From Pavlovales sp. CCMP2436 (taxonomy: Eukaryota > Haptophyta > Pavlovophyceae > Pavlovales), in contig MU631325.1 of the NCBI GenBank assembly GCA_026770615.1, forward strand, positions 556,279 to 567,908: a stretch of 11,630 nt of DNA, given 5' to 3'. The position numbers were made by a program, and so were the translations under genes. Shown piece after piece: positions 5,961 through 11,630 of this stretch (its first letter is position 1; each line of letters opens with the position of its first letter). The notes under the pieces are model-generated. The model saw nothing but the letters and a program-made list of their open reading frames with translations, did no database searches and was not told the origin of the DNA.

Positions 5961-7238
5961 ATGACGAGCACCGACGTGTTACCGAGCTTCGACGCGTCGA
6001 TCAAGGCGCTCCAGGCTGCCGAGAACGAGGCGCAGGTCACTAAAGCGTGCCAGGAGATGGCCGTCTCTTTCGCTACGCTCATGGCCGCGCACAAGAAGCT
6101 CAGGGCTGCCGACGAACCCCACTCCGAAATCGACAACTTTCTCGCGGGGATCGTACAGGAGCTCGTGCAGTACGACGGGACGCGCGGGATGACCGAGTCG
6201 ACCGTGCGCGCTAGGTCCGCTTCCTCCGACGAAAGCATCGACGCGGCGCGCGCAGGCGATGCCATCCGCCGCTTCTCGTACCCGAACCCGAAGGTAGCCA
6301 TCTTTGACCGCGGCGTGGTCTGGGAGAAGAAGCGCAACGACCAGCTGTCCACGCTGCGCAAGCTGAAGCTAGAGGCTGAGGTGACGCCGATTGTGACACG
6401 CAGGCCATCGAGCAAGTGGAACCACGTTGAGTCGGTCATGCGCCGTGCGCGTCTCGAGGACGAGGAGCTCAAGCGCAAGGCCGAGCAGGAGCTCGTGCGC
6501 GTCGAGGCGGAAGAGGCGCGCGCGCGTGCCGAGCTCACTGCGCGTGCGGCGGTCGAGACTAAGCTGATTGAGGCGGCGAAGCGCGAAGACGCGGCCATCG
6601 ACGAGGCGATCAAGCGGCAGAGGGCCGAGCTGGCCCGCCGCAAGGTCGAGGCAGAGCGGCTCGCGCGGGAGGCGCGGGAGTCAGCGGTGCGAGAGGCGGC
6701 CGCGAAACGGCTCGAGGTGGAGCGTGCTTTCGGTGGCAAGGGCGGGCTCATCCGGCGCCCTTCGATGCCCAACAAGCTCGTCTTCCGCGTGAGCTCGCCC
6801 TCTCTGGTGACGGGCAACGTGGCTCACGAGTATCGCATCAAGGATAAGCTCACGGGGACCAAGGGCGTCAGCTTTGTGATGGGCCAGACGGAGGAGAAGG
6901 ACGAGATCGTGCAGGCCGTTCTGTTCGACGAGGGCGTCTTCGACGACCACAAGGCCGCCCTCTGGTGGCAGGAGCACGAGACCAAATTCACCGCGCAGCA
7001 GCGCAAGGCAGAGCTGGCCGCTGCCGCCGCCATCGCCGCCGCCATGCGCCAAGGCAAGCCCGCCGTCGCCGCCGTCGCCGCCGCCGCGAAAGCCACGCGC
7101 GAAATCGCAGCCGGAGTAATGCAGGAGGACGAGCGCCGGAGGAACGCGGCCGCGGCGCAAATCGCGGCGGCCACTGCACCCAACGGCCAGATGCCGGGCG
7201 GGCTCGTGCGAGGCAGGACGGGCGACCTGATCTCCTGA
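5961..7238 (+). CDS. Coiled-coil protein of unknown function with a WW-containing C-terminal domain (425 aa)
   Basis: This single uninterrupted frame runs from ATG (A at -3) to TGA, 216 bp after the zinc-finger stop. Residues 1-75 are helical in character. Residues 106-150 (PNPKVAIFDRGVVWEKKR, then basic) resemble the RG-x2-W-x2-KR pattern near the start of many protist cytoskeletal or flagellar coiled-coil proteins. Residues about 157-255 are a strongly charged Glu/Arg/Ala coiled coil. Residues about 262-343 look globular, with IVQAVLFDEGVFDDHKAALW followed by WQEHETKF. A similar F-x-[A]-x2-WW-x-[EN] pattern occurs in the C-terminal tails of some eukaryotic regulatory proteins, but this is weak. 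Residues 350-410 are Ala-rich low complexity. There is no signal peptide or membrane segment. Codon use is strongly GC3-biased, like EFL1 and unlike the viral genes, so it is probably a genuine host gene. I do not recognise the family. Confidence 0.8.
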   Translation: MTSTDVLPSFDASIKALQAAENEAQVTKACQEMAVSFATLMAAHKKLRAADEPHSEIDNFLAGIVQELVQYDGTRGMTESTVRARSASSDESIDAARAGDAIRRFSYPNPKVAIFDRGVVWEKKRNDQLSTLRKLKLEAEVTPIVTRRPSSKWNHVESVMRRARLEDEELKRKAEQELVRVEAEEARARAELTARAAVETKLIEAAKREDAAIDEAIKRQRAELARRKVEAERLAREARESAVREAAAKRLEVERAFGGKGGLIRRPSMPNKLVFRVSSPSLVTGNVAHEYRIKDKLTGTKGVSFVMGQTEEKDEIVQAVLFDEGVFDDHKAALWWQEHETKFTAQQRKAELAAAAAIAAAMRQGKPAVAAVAAAAKATREIAAGVMQEDERRRNAAAAQIAAATAPNGQMPGGLVRGRTGDLIS

Positions 7239-8024
7239 GTTGCTAGCGCGCAGCATGCACCATACACTTTGTGTTCCGCTGCACCACCAGCACATTAACC
7301 GCTATTTTCGAGTGGCGCTCCCAGCAGCTTCGGTTTATTTGGACCACAGGGCCTGGTTCTCAGCAGTCTTCAGAGCTCACGTCGTTCGAAGAAGCGAGCG
7401 ACTCGTCCCATTGTATATTGCACTCTAACTTATAGCAAACGTAAAACATTTTGAATGCATTTATTTCTTAGTAAGTTAAGTACCAACTTAGTTGGTTGGG
7501 TCAAAATCCAAAAAAGATGCCTCCAGGGAGAAATTGCGAAAAAATCCTGCGGTGAAGATTCTACGGAGCAACTCACGAACCGGGTTGGGCACAGACTCAG
7601 AGCCCAGACGGAGTTAGTTGCTTGCAGATTCGTGAATGGGGCGCCGCCCCATTCACGAATCTGCAAGCAACTAACTCCGTCTGGGCCACTTAATTGCATC
7701 GCTCACCAGCGTGACGCTCAGACGCTGACATCCTGGGCTTCCGTGCCCAGGGCATTTAATTCTTAGTACTGCAGCCTGCCCAGAGTATGTAACTCGGCAG
7801 CCTGTGCAGGCTGAGGTTTAAGCCCTTAGTCCGGGAGTCCGAGCGATCTTCATCTATGAATAGATCCGGAAGTCCGGAGACGCAAAAAAACGGAAAAAAA
7901 CACGGTTCCGACTTCCCTCGGCGGACGGAACACGGAGCACGTGGGAGGGCGTGGTGAGCGGGAGAAAGGGCGCGCGCTGCAACCGAGGGCTCGACCAACG
8001 CCACGCTAGTGACCCAACGCGGAG
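7239..8024. other. Spacer between the coiled-coil gene and EFL1
   Basis: No gene is supported. It should contain the 3' untranslated region of the upstream gene and the promoter of EFL1. Its outstanding feature is the 85-nt palindrome at 7602-7686. Smaller hairpins follow: CTGGGC/GCCCAG (7734-7751), CAGCCT/AGGCTG (7798-7813) and a TCCG/CGGA-bounded stem around 7829-7876. The last 100 bases before EFL1 are GC-rich with two short A runs. No clear TATA box is seen. Confidence 0.55.
7602..7686. repeat. 85-nt palindrome: two perfect 42-nt arms around one base
   Basis: The left arm 7602-7643 and right arm 7645-7686 are exact reverse complements, with C7644 alone at the centre. The arms start and end with GCCCAGAC/GTCTGGGC, and pairing stops at both outer edges (A7601 against C7687). 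The unit would form a very stable hairpin in single-stranded DNA or RNA. Perfect identity implies recent origin or active maintenance. It could be a miniature foldback element, a replication-induced inversion, or an assembly or library artefact. No target-site duplication is obvious. Confidence 0.95.
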
Positions 8025-8318
8025 ATGCCGCCAAAGGTAGCCGAGCTGCTCGCGATCCAGGAAGATGCCGGGCACGTGCGCAACATCTGCATCCTTGCGC
8101 ACGTCGACCATGGCAAGACCTCGCTCACCGACTCGCTCATCGCGTCCAACGGCATCATCTCGGCGCGCCAGGCGGGGAAACTGCGCTACATGGACTCGCG
8201 CGACGACGAGCAGGACCGCGGGATCACGATGAAGAGCTCTGCCATCGCTCTGATCTTTGAGGGGCGCGAGCTGATTAACATCGTCGACTCGCCGGGGCAC
8301 GTCGACTTCGGGCCCGAG
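8025..8318 (+). CDS. EFL1: EFL1 GTPase, exon 1 (98 aa)
   Basis: EFL1 is a translational GTPase related to EF-2. With the SBDS protein it releases the anti-association factor eIF6 (Tif6) from late cytoplasmic pre-60S ribosomal subunits. Exon 1 encodes the start of the G domain: G1/P-loop AHVDHGKT (residues 25-32), the switch region with [20 protein letters not shown] (G2 Thr in RGITM), and G3 DSPGHVDF (about residues 88-95). The combination [16 protein letters not shown] and RGITMKSSA is characteristic of EFL1; EF-2 has FTDTR and RGITIKSTA instead. The ATG is placed just before the conserved [13 protein letters not shown] segment, as in the family. The exon ends after GPE with the donor GTGAGA at 8319. 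The family is normally over 1,000 residues, so only the beginning lies in this window. Confidence 0.92.
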
Positions 8319-8687
8319 GTGAGAGACCTTCTCTCGTAAATTTCTGATAGGGATTCAAGCTGGCGTCTGACTGTTCTGAATGTTGTGCTGTAATGGTCTC
8401 GAGAGCAGCTTCCCGTGCGTATATTTGTTCGATTGGCCCGAGGGTGACCCGTCTGGTCTATGCGCAACCCCGATGTACTTTAAAGTGATCCCTATCCAGT
8501 ACGTGATGCCCAAGAGGAGGACTATTGAGTCACCCTGTCCGGCCGGCTAGAGACCCCTTATTGGGAATCGTGGCCGGGGGAAGGAGATAGCAGCCGCCCC
8601 CGTAAAAAGGGGCAGGCTCGGCGAGCTGCGCACACAGCGCACGTCATTCTAATTTCATACCATCTGACCTAAGCTCCCATGCCACAG
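8319..8687 (+). other. EFL1 intron 1 (369 bp, GT-AG, phase 0)
   Basis: The donor GTGAGA follows GAG. The acceptor CCACAG ends at 8687 and is preceded by CTGAC at 8664-8668, a fair branch-point match about 20 nt away. Splicing restores the conserved [21 protein letters not shown] order. Reading straight on from exon 1 hits a stop after five further codons (VRDLLS). The intron holds a small CCCC/GGGG hairpin near 8600 and no other recognisable element. Confidence 0.88.
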
Positions 8688-8780
8688 GTCTCAACCGCAA
8701 TCCGCCTCTCCGACGGCGCGGTCGTCGTCATCGACGCAGTAGAAGGCGTGTGCGTGCAGACGCACACGGTGCTGCAGCAG
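8688..8780 (+). CDS. EFL1: EFL1 exon 2 (31 aa)
   Basis: Encodes [20 protein letters not shown] followed by [11 protein letters not shown]. This is the G-domain segment directly after G3 and is nearly invariant in EFL1 and EF-2. The exon is in phase 0 at both ends. It ends CAGCAG before the donor GTGTGG at 8781. Continuing in frame gives VWPHAN and a stop, which confirms an intron here, since the family continues with W-x-E-G. Confidence 0.9.
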
Positions 8781-8794
8781 GTGTGGCCTCACGC
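8779..8794 (+). repeat. Copy of the exon 3 edge at the intron 2 donor site
   Basis: AGGTGTGGCCTCACGC here matches the acceptor and exon 3 start at 10785-10808, except that exon 3 has eight extra bases (CGTGAAGG) after GTGTGG. The shared AGGTGTGG therefore flanks the intron as a direct repeat and contributes the GT of the donor and the AG of the acceptor. Confidence 0.8.
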
Positions 8795-9171
8795 TAACTA
8801 GAAATGCCCAAACCCCAACTTAATCCTATCCGTGTCAAATTGGGCAGGAGTTGAGCTTTGCTGTGAGCTGAGCTCCGAGGCGCCGATTTCATTATCGGTC
8901 GCTTTTGCGGCGGCTGCTTGCACACCCGGGGCGGATCCTCTCTAGGAGGGGGGCGGCTGCCTTGTCGCTCCGTTGCCAGACCCGCCAAACCTTCTTCGCC
9001 AAATTGGGCAGGAGGTGTGGCGCGAAAGCTTAGTTAGTTAGTATGACCCTTCAACACACCCGCACACGCCCTAAGCGTTGAGGGAGGTGGCTTTCATGAT
9101 ATCTTCAGTGGGAGTGGGCGCTTAGCCCCCCTGAGCAGCAATCAGCCTTGACGAAGATGGCTTCACTGTGT

Positions 9172-9186
9172 GTGTGGCGCGAAAAC
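9172..9186 (+). repeat. Exon-3-edge-like fragment inside the inverted-repeat element
   Basis: GTGTGGCGCGAAAAC resembles the exon 3 start GTGTGGCGTGAAGGC and is nearly identical to the fragment at 9013-9029 (AGGTGTGGCGCGAAAGC), which directly precedes the left end of the element. Confidence 0.5.
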
Positions 9187-9345
9187 TTCTCGCTATTAAC
9201 ATTCACACCGTGCTATGACGAGGAGATGATGACGCTATCCGTGGGCTCGGGAATGGTCCTAGGGTACCAGTGTGTTGTTGCCACACCACTGGGAGACTGG
9301 GAGACCGTTTACGGGGCCAGGCGTTTTTATAGATATTCACACAGT

Positions 9346-9432
9346 GCTATGGACAGGGTTAGAGCAAGGGCTATGGACAGGGTTAGAGCAAGGGCTATGG
9401 CAAGGGTTAGAGCAAGGGCTATGGACAGGGCC
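9346..9432. repeat. 24-bp tandem repeat, 3.6 copies
   Basis: The unit GCTATGGACAGGGTTAGAGC plus AAGG occurs at 9346, 9370 and 9394 (the third with one changed dinucleotide), and a partial copy at 9418. Its period of eight codons creates a spurious open frame. The core AGGGTTAG resembles TTAGGG telomeric sequence. The array sits inside the inverted-repeat element, so it may be an expanded subterminal motif. Confidence 0.9.
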
Positions 9433-9454
9433 GGACCATGCTTCTGGCTAGGGC

Positions 9455-9641
9455 CAACCCTTCCCATAGTCCAAACCTATCCATAATCAAAACCTGACCC
9501 TAGCCCCAATCCTAGCCCTGACCCAAAATCCTCACCCTAATCCGGTGGGATTCGTGTTATTGCAGGTGTGGCGTCACTGCCTCGCTGTATTTAATTATAG
9601 CCCTAGCTCCAACCCTAATCACGCTAACCCTAATCCTTACT
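9455..9641. repeat. Degenerate CCCTAA-like region
   Basis: Scattered motifs such as ACCCTAATCC, AACCCTAATC and CTAACCCTAATCC recur here on the plus strand, mixed with CCTATCC, CCTAGCC and similar variants. This looks like a decayed array of telomere-type or simple repeats in the interior of the inverted-repeat element. It is not a true telomere, since it is interstitial and degenerate. Confidence 0.6.
9564..9585 (+). repeat. Decayed exon-3-edge copy with its own acceptor-like TGCAG
   Basis: TTATTGCAG followed by GTGTGGCGTCACTGCCTCGC mimics the true acceptor and exon 3 start (TATTAG, GTGTGGCGTGAAGGCCTCACGC). The match is close for 11 bases after the AG and resumes at GCCTC. It could act as a cryptic acceptor site or be a relic of a duplicated exon edge. 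Confidence 0.6.
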
Positions 9642-9812
9642 AAGGCTGATTGCTGCTCAGGGGGCTGAGCGCCCCCTCCCACTGCAGATAACATGAAAGC
9701 CACCTCTCTCAACGCCTAGGGCGTTTGCGGGTGTGTTGAAGGGCCATACTAACTAATTAACTAATTCTAATTCCAACCCCACGGACGGATCAGTCAGAGC
9801 CAGGTGTGTTAC

Positions 9813-10030
9813 TTAGTTAGTTAGTATGACCCTTCAACACACCCGCAAACGCCCTAGGCGTTGAGGGAGCTAGCTTTCATGATATCTGCATTGGGGCCAG
9901 GTGTTTAAATATCTATAAAGACGTCCGGCCCTGTAAACGGTCTCCGAGTCTCCCAGTGGTGTGGCAACAACACACTGTTAGCCTAGGACCATTCCCGAGC
10001 ACACGGATAGCGTCATCATCCCCTCGTCCT
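9813..10030. mobile_element. Rearranged partial second copy of the inverted-repeat element
   Basis: 9813-9893 repeats the left end of the first element in direct orientation (from TTAGTTAGTTAGTATGACCC to GATATCTGCATT). 9900-10030 then repeats the first element's segment B (9217-9343) in reverse orientation, with landmarks AACGGTCTCCGAGTCTCCCA and TAGCGTCATCATC. The two segments abut, whereas in the first copy they are about 70 bp apart and co-oriented. This implies inversion or recombination between copies. No coding frame is present. Confidence 0.7.
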
Positions 10031-10056
10031 CATCTGAAACAGGTCTCGGTTGCTAG

Positions 10057-10100
<44 letters not shown>
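10057..10100 (+). repeat. Poly-A tract, 44 nt uninterrupted
   Basis: Forty-four consecutive A residues directly follow the rearranged second element and GGTTGCTAG. A plus-strand poly-A of this length suggests a retroposed 3' end or slippage expansion. No SINE, LINE or processed gene is recognisable before it, and no matching target-site duplication was found. Confidence 0.9.
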
Positions 10101-10102
<2 letters not shown>

Positions 10103-10144
10103 GTACAGTATACAGTTATTTTGAATAAAAAAATCGCACTTGTA

Positions 10145-10166
10145 AATCCCTCGCCGGCGAGGGATT
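10145..10166. repeat. Perfect 22-bp palindrome
   Basis: AATCCCTCGCC is followed immediately by its reverse complement. It lies 45 bp after the poly-A tract in EFL1 intron 2. No function is evident. Confidence 0.85.
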
Positions 10167-10786
10167 CATAATGAACAGGGTCCTGGCTCCAGCAGTGGTG
10201 CGGCGCACTGACTGCGCTGTAGCAAGATAATGGCAAATTCAGAATTCTCGTGGTCGCTTACCATCTTCTGATCGTCGAACACGAATCCATACTCACGGGC
10301 GCAGCCCAGCCGCGGTCCGGAGCAGACATTGCGGCCGCAAGCAATACTACTAGGGTTAATATGAGGCAAAGCAGCAGTTTTAAAGCACAGTAGTAAGGTG
10401 TCCTGCAACGTAATTTTATCTTAAAAGTAGAATTTATTCCGCTCGAGTCCTCTCATCGTCGTCGGTTCATAACGACGTCAATTTTGCAAGCGAATCCGCC
10501 GTTCCAGCAGGTCTTCAGCTGCGCCTGTGCTGCTTGACCACCACTGAAACAAATTAAATCGTTGAGTTGCCGGACGCGCCGATGTCCTTTCCTCCTATGG
10601 TTCCTTTCATGTCCTCACCAACGCGCAGCCCGAAGGCGTACGGGCGTGATCCAATCCTTCGAAATATATGTTAGGTGAAATAGAAAAGGAGCTACGAGCT
10701 CACGGGGGTGCACGAGCTACTATATGTTAGTTATTAATGTTAGTATGGCATGATCTCCTTCTCTTCAAATTTTAATCAACTATTAG

Positions 10787-10903
10787 GTGTGGCGTGAAGG
10801 CCTCACGCCCGTCTTATTCATCAACAAGTTGGACCGGCTTGTTTTCGAGTTGCAGCTGGGGCCGGAGGAGGCGCACGCACATCTGCAGCGCATCGTGCGA
10901 CAG
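10787..10903 (+). CDS. EFL1: EFL1 exon 3 (39 aa), gene continues beyond the window
   Basis: Encodes VWREGLTPVLFINKLDRL followed by a helix with LGPEEAHAHLQRIVRQ. NKLD is the G4 guanine-specificity motif. The L-x-P-E-E-A-x-x-H-L-x-x-I-V segment matches the EFL1 order after G4. The start is fixed by the TATTAG acceptor and phase 0. The end is set after CAG by the donor GTGCCT at 10904, since direct continuation stops after five codons (VPLFI). With exons 1 and 2 this gives 168 residues of the N-terminal G domain. Confidence 0.88.
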
Positions 10904-10939
10904 GTGCCTTTATTTATTTAGTTATACATATTTATTTAT

Positions 10940-11018
10940 GTATATATATATAACCCCACACTGGCCATGCATGAAATATTAATGATCGTATTAATAGTAG
11001 CAGTAGTAGTAATAGTAA
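10940..11018. repeat. TA run and TAG/TAA trinucleotide microsatellites
   Basis: A (TA)n run occupies about 10940-10952. A TAG/CAG/TAA trinucleotide tract with period three occupies about 10994-11018. Both are simple slippage repeats in intron 3. Confidence 0.8.
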
Positions 11019-11080
11019 TTTAGTCCTGTACAGATAAATGTGTCATGACGCCTTCGGGCTGCAAGTCGGGGGACGTTATA

Positions 11081-11112
11081 AGAAAAAAGAAAAAAAGAAA
11101 AAGAAAAAAAAG
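11081..11112. repeat. A/G-rich simple tract (AGAAAAA-type)
   Basis: Thirty-two bases consist of A runs broken by single Gs at spacings of five to eight. It is purine-only on the plus strand. A similar A-rich tract lies at 4013-4048. Confidence 0.85.
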
Positions 11113-11177
11113 GATGACATGTTCGGCGTTTTTAAATAAGAAGCAAATGCACATTTGCAACGTATAGTGCGGAAGGT

Positions 11178-11300
11178 TTATATGTATATGTATAGGTATA
11201 TGTATATATATATATATAGATATAGACACATACATACACATACATACTGTATTTATATACATATATGTGTGTGTGTATATATATGAGAGATAGATATACA
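11178..11300. repeat. Compound TA/TG/CA microsatellite
   Basis: About 120 bases of TATG, TA, CATA and TG repeats run together, including a (TA)n core near 11205 and (TG)n near 11267. Short open frames across it are artefacts of the repeat. Confidence 0.9.
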
Positions 11301-11308
11301 ACAAGATT

Positions 11309-11557
11309 TGTGTGTGTGCATGAGCCTGGGGCGAGAACGATTATGCAACAACTCGTGACAGAAGACTCATTTGAATACGGACCAGGCCGAATCCAGGCAA
11401 CTGCCAAAGAAAGGCAGTTGCAGCCGCCTCAGGCCTACATGGCTGAGGCGCCTGAAGCCCTTAACAACCCCATCGTGTCTCTATTGAGATGCCTGGAGTC
11501 TAGTTTACCGGGATAACAAATTAGTATGTGTGTGTGTGTGTGTGTGCATGAGCCTGG
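11309..11557. repeat. 21-bp direct repeat flanking a two-hairpin unit
   Basis: TG repeats followed by CATGAGCCTGG occur at 11309-11329 and again at 11537-11557. Between them are two adjacent hairpins: GCAACTGCC/GGCAGTTGC with a 7-nt loop (11397-11421), and CGCCTCAG/CTGAGGCG with a 10-nt loop (11425-11450). The second copy sits at the end of a (TG)10 tract starting at 11527. The arrangement could be an inserted element flanked by a duplicated target, or an internal duplication. Confidence 0.65.
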
Positions 11558-11630
11558 TTTTCTCCTCCTAGCACTCGCAAATTTCTCGGCGCTCTCAACA
11601 TAATCGCCCACCCCCCCTCCTCCTCCCCCT

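Larger units (their letters stand above)
9030..9764. mobile_element. Non-autonomous element with ~120-bp terminal inverted repeats
   Basis: The left arm 9030-9149 begins TTAGTTAGTTAGTATGACCC and ends near AATCAGCCTT. The right arm 9642-9764 is its reverse complement with about one mismatch in ten, ending in the matching TAACTAATTAACTAA. The interior (about 490 bp) has no coding frame; it contains segment B (9217-9343), the 24-bp tandem repeats and degenerate CCCTAA-like sequence. Lack of an ORF and long inverted ends fit a MITE-like DNA transposon derivative. The tetranucleotide-repeat termini prevent a clear call of the target-site duplication. Confidence 0.7.
8781..10786 (+). other. EFL1 intron 2 (2,006 bp, repeat-filled)
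   Basis: The intron begins GTGTGG and ends TATTAG in phase 0. Removing it joins VLQQ to VWREGLTPVLFINKLDRL, which matches the EFL1 order. It is filled with an inverted-repeat element, a rearranged second copy, tandem repeats and a poly-A tract, each listed separately. A direct repeat of CAAATTGGGCAGGAG lies at 8836-8850 and 9000-9014. In 10167-10780 I see no gene or repeat. Confidence 0.85.
10904..11630 (+). other. EFL1 intron 3, 5' part (runs off the window)
   Basis: No exon 4 was identified. The intron holds AT-rich microsatellites, an A/G tract, a TG tract and paired hairpins (listed separately). The last 24 bases (11607-11630) are an almost pure C/T tract, preceded by AACATAATC. This looks like the polypyrimidine tract and possible branch region of an acceptor, so exon 4 may start just outside the window. 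Confidence 0.6.

Noticed and set aside
5900..6817. A 305-codon minus-strand open frame
   Set aside because: It is antisense to the GC-rich 425-aa gene, is Ser/Arg-rich with no motif, and reflects the third-position GC bias of the plus-strand gene.
6681..7295. Long minus-strand frames opposite the C-terminal part of the 425-aa gene
   Set aside because: Gly/Ala/Asp low-complexity shadows of the Ala-rich coding sequence.
8025..8339. Elongation factor 2 instead of EFL1
   Set aside because: The switch and flanking motifs ([25 protein letters not shown]) follow EFL1 and differ from EF-2 at diagnostic positions.
9148..9486. A 112-codon frame with a repeated AMDRVRAR peptide
   Set aside because: The peptide repeat is produced by the 24-bp tandem DNA repeat inside a transposon-like element in an intron; no gene evidence.
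9455..9641. Possible telomere
   Set aside because: The CCCTAA-like motifs are degenerate and interstitial, with coding exons on both sides. They are an internal repeat, not a chromosome end.
11558..11630. Possible exon 4 of EFL1 after CTAG near 11570
   Set aside because: No frame here gives the sequence expected after the LQRIVRQ segment. The terminal C/T tract suggests that the acceptor lies beyond the window.

Overview
The window looks like nuclear DNA of a unicellular eukaryote, most likely an alga or another protist. A GTPase gene is split by GT-AG introns. The spacers hold microsatellites, inverted-repeat elements, degenerate CCCTAA-like (telomere-type) tracts and a 44-nt poly-A run. 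Coding regions are GC-rich, while the left 3 kb is more balanced in base composition. Nothing prokaryotic was seen (no operons, tRNA, rRNA or CRISPR). The lineage cannot be fixed from the sequence; a haptophyte-like alga is only a guess.

Left part (1-3200): a fragment of an integrated DNA virus of the polinton-like virus (PLV) type. Three genes lie head to tail on the minus strand: a probable minor capsid (penton-like) protein that seems to lack its N-terminal part, a 114-aa glycine/alanine-rich small virion-type protein, and a 442-aa probable double jelly-roll major capsid protein. No polymerase, packaging ATPase, integrase or protease is visible, so this is a remnant morphogenesis module. 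Beyond the capsid gene, 39-386 is a diverged inverted repeat whose arms carry six copies of TCAAATATGA in mirror order around a TATA-like palindrome.

Middle (3200-4544): mostly non-coding, with short tandem repeats, an A-rich tract and one possible decayed reading frame on the minus strand.

Host-type genes on the plus strand follow. (1) A C2H2 zinc-finger array gene (4545-5744) of twelve 90-bp units. Its only visible in-frame ATG lies upstream of an in-frame TAA in the second unit, so it is broken or unusually expressed. (2) An intact 425-aa coiled-coil protein of unknown function (5961-7238). (3) After a spacer holding an 85-nt almost perfect palindrome, the 5' part of EFL1 (elongation factor-like GTPase 1, a ribosome biogenesis factor). 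Its three visible exons carry the G1, G2, G3 and G4 GTPase motifs.

Right part: EFL1 intron 2 is about 2 kb and is packed with repeats: a terminal-inverted-repeat element, a rearranged second copy, 24-bp tandem repeats, the poly-A tract, and several copies of the sequence at the exon 3 boundary. The intron is bounded by a direct repeat, AGGTGTGG, that supplies both splice sites, which recalls introner-type intron gain. Intron 3 runs off the window and is full of microsatellites. The genes do not form one pathway; the region shows host genes interleaved with viral and transposon debris.
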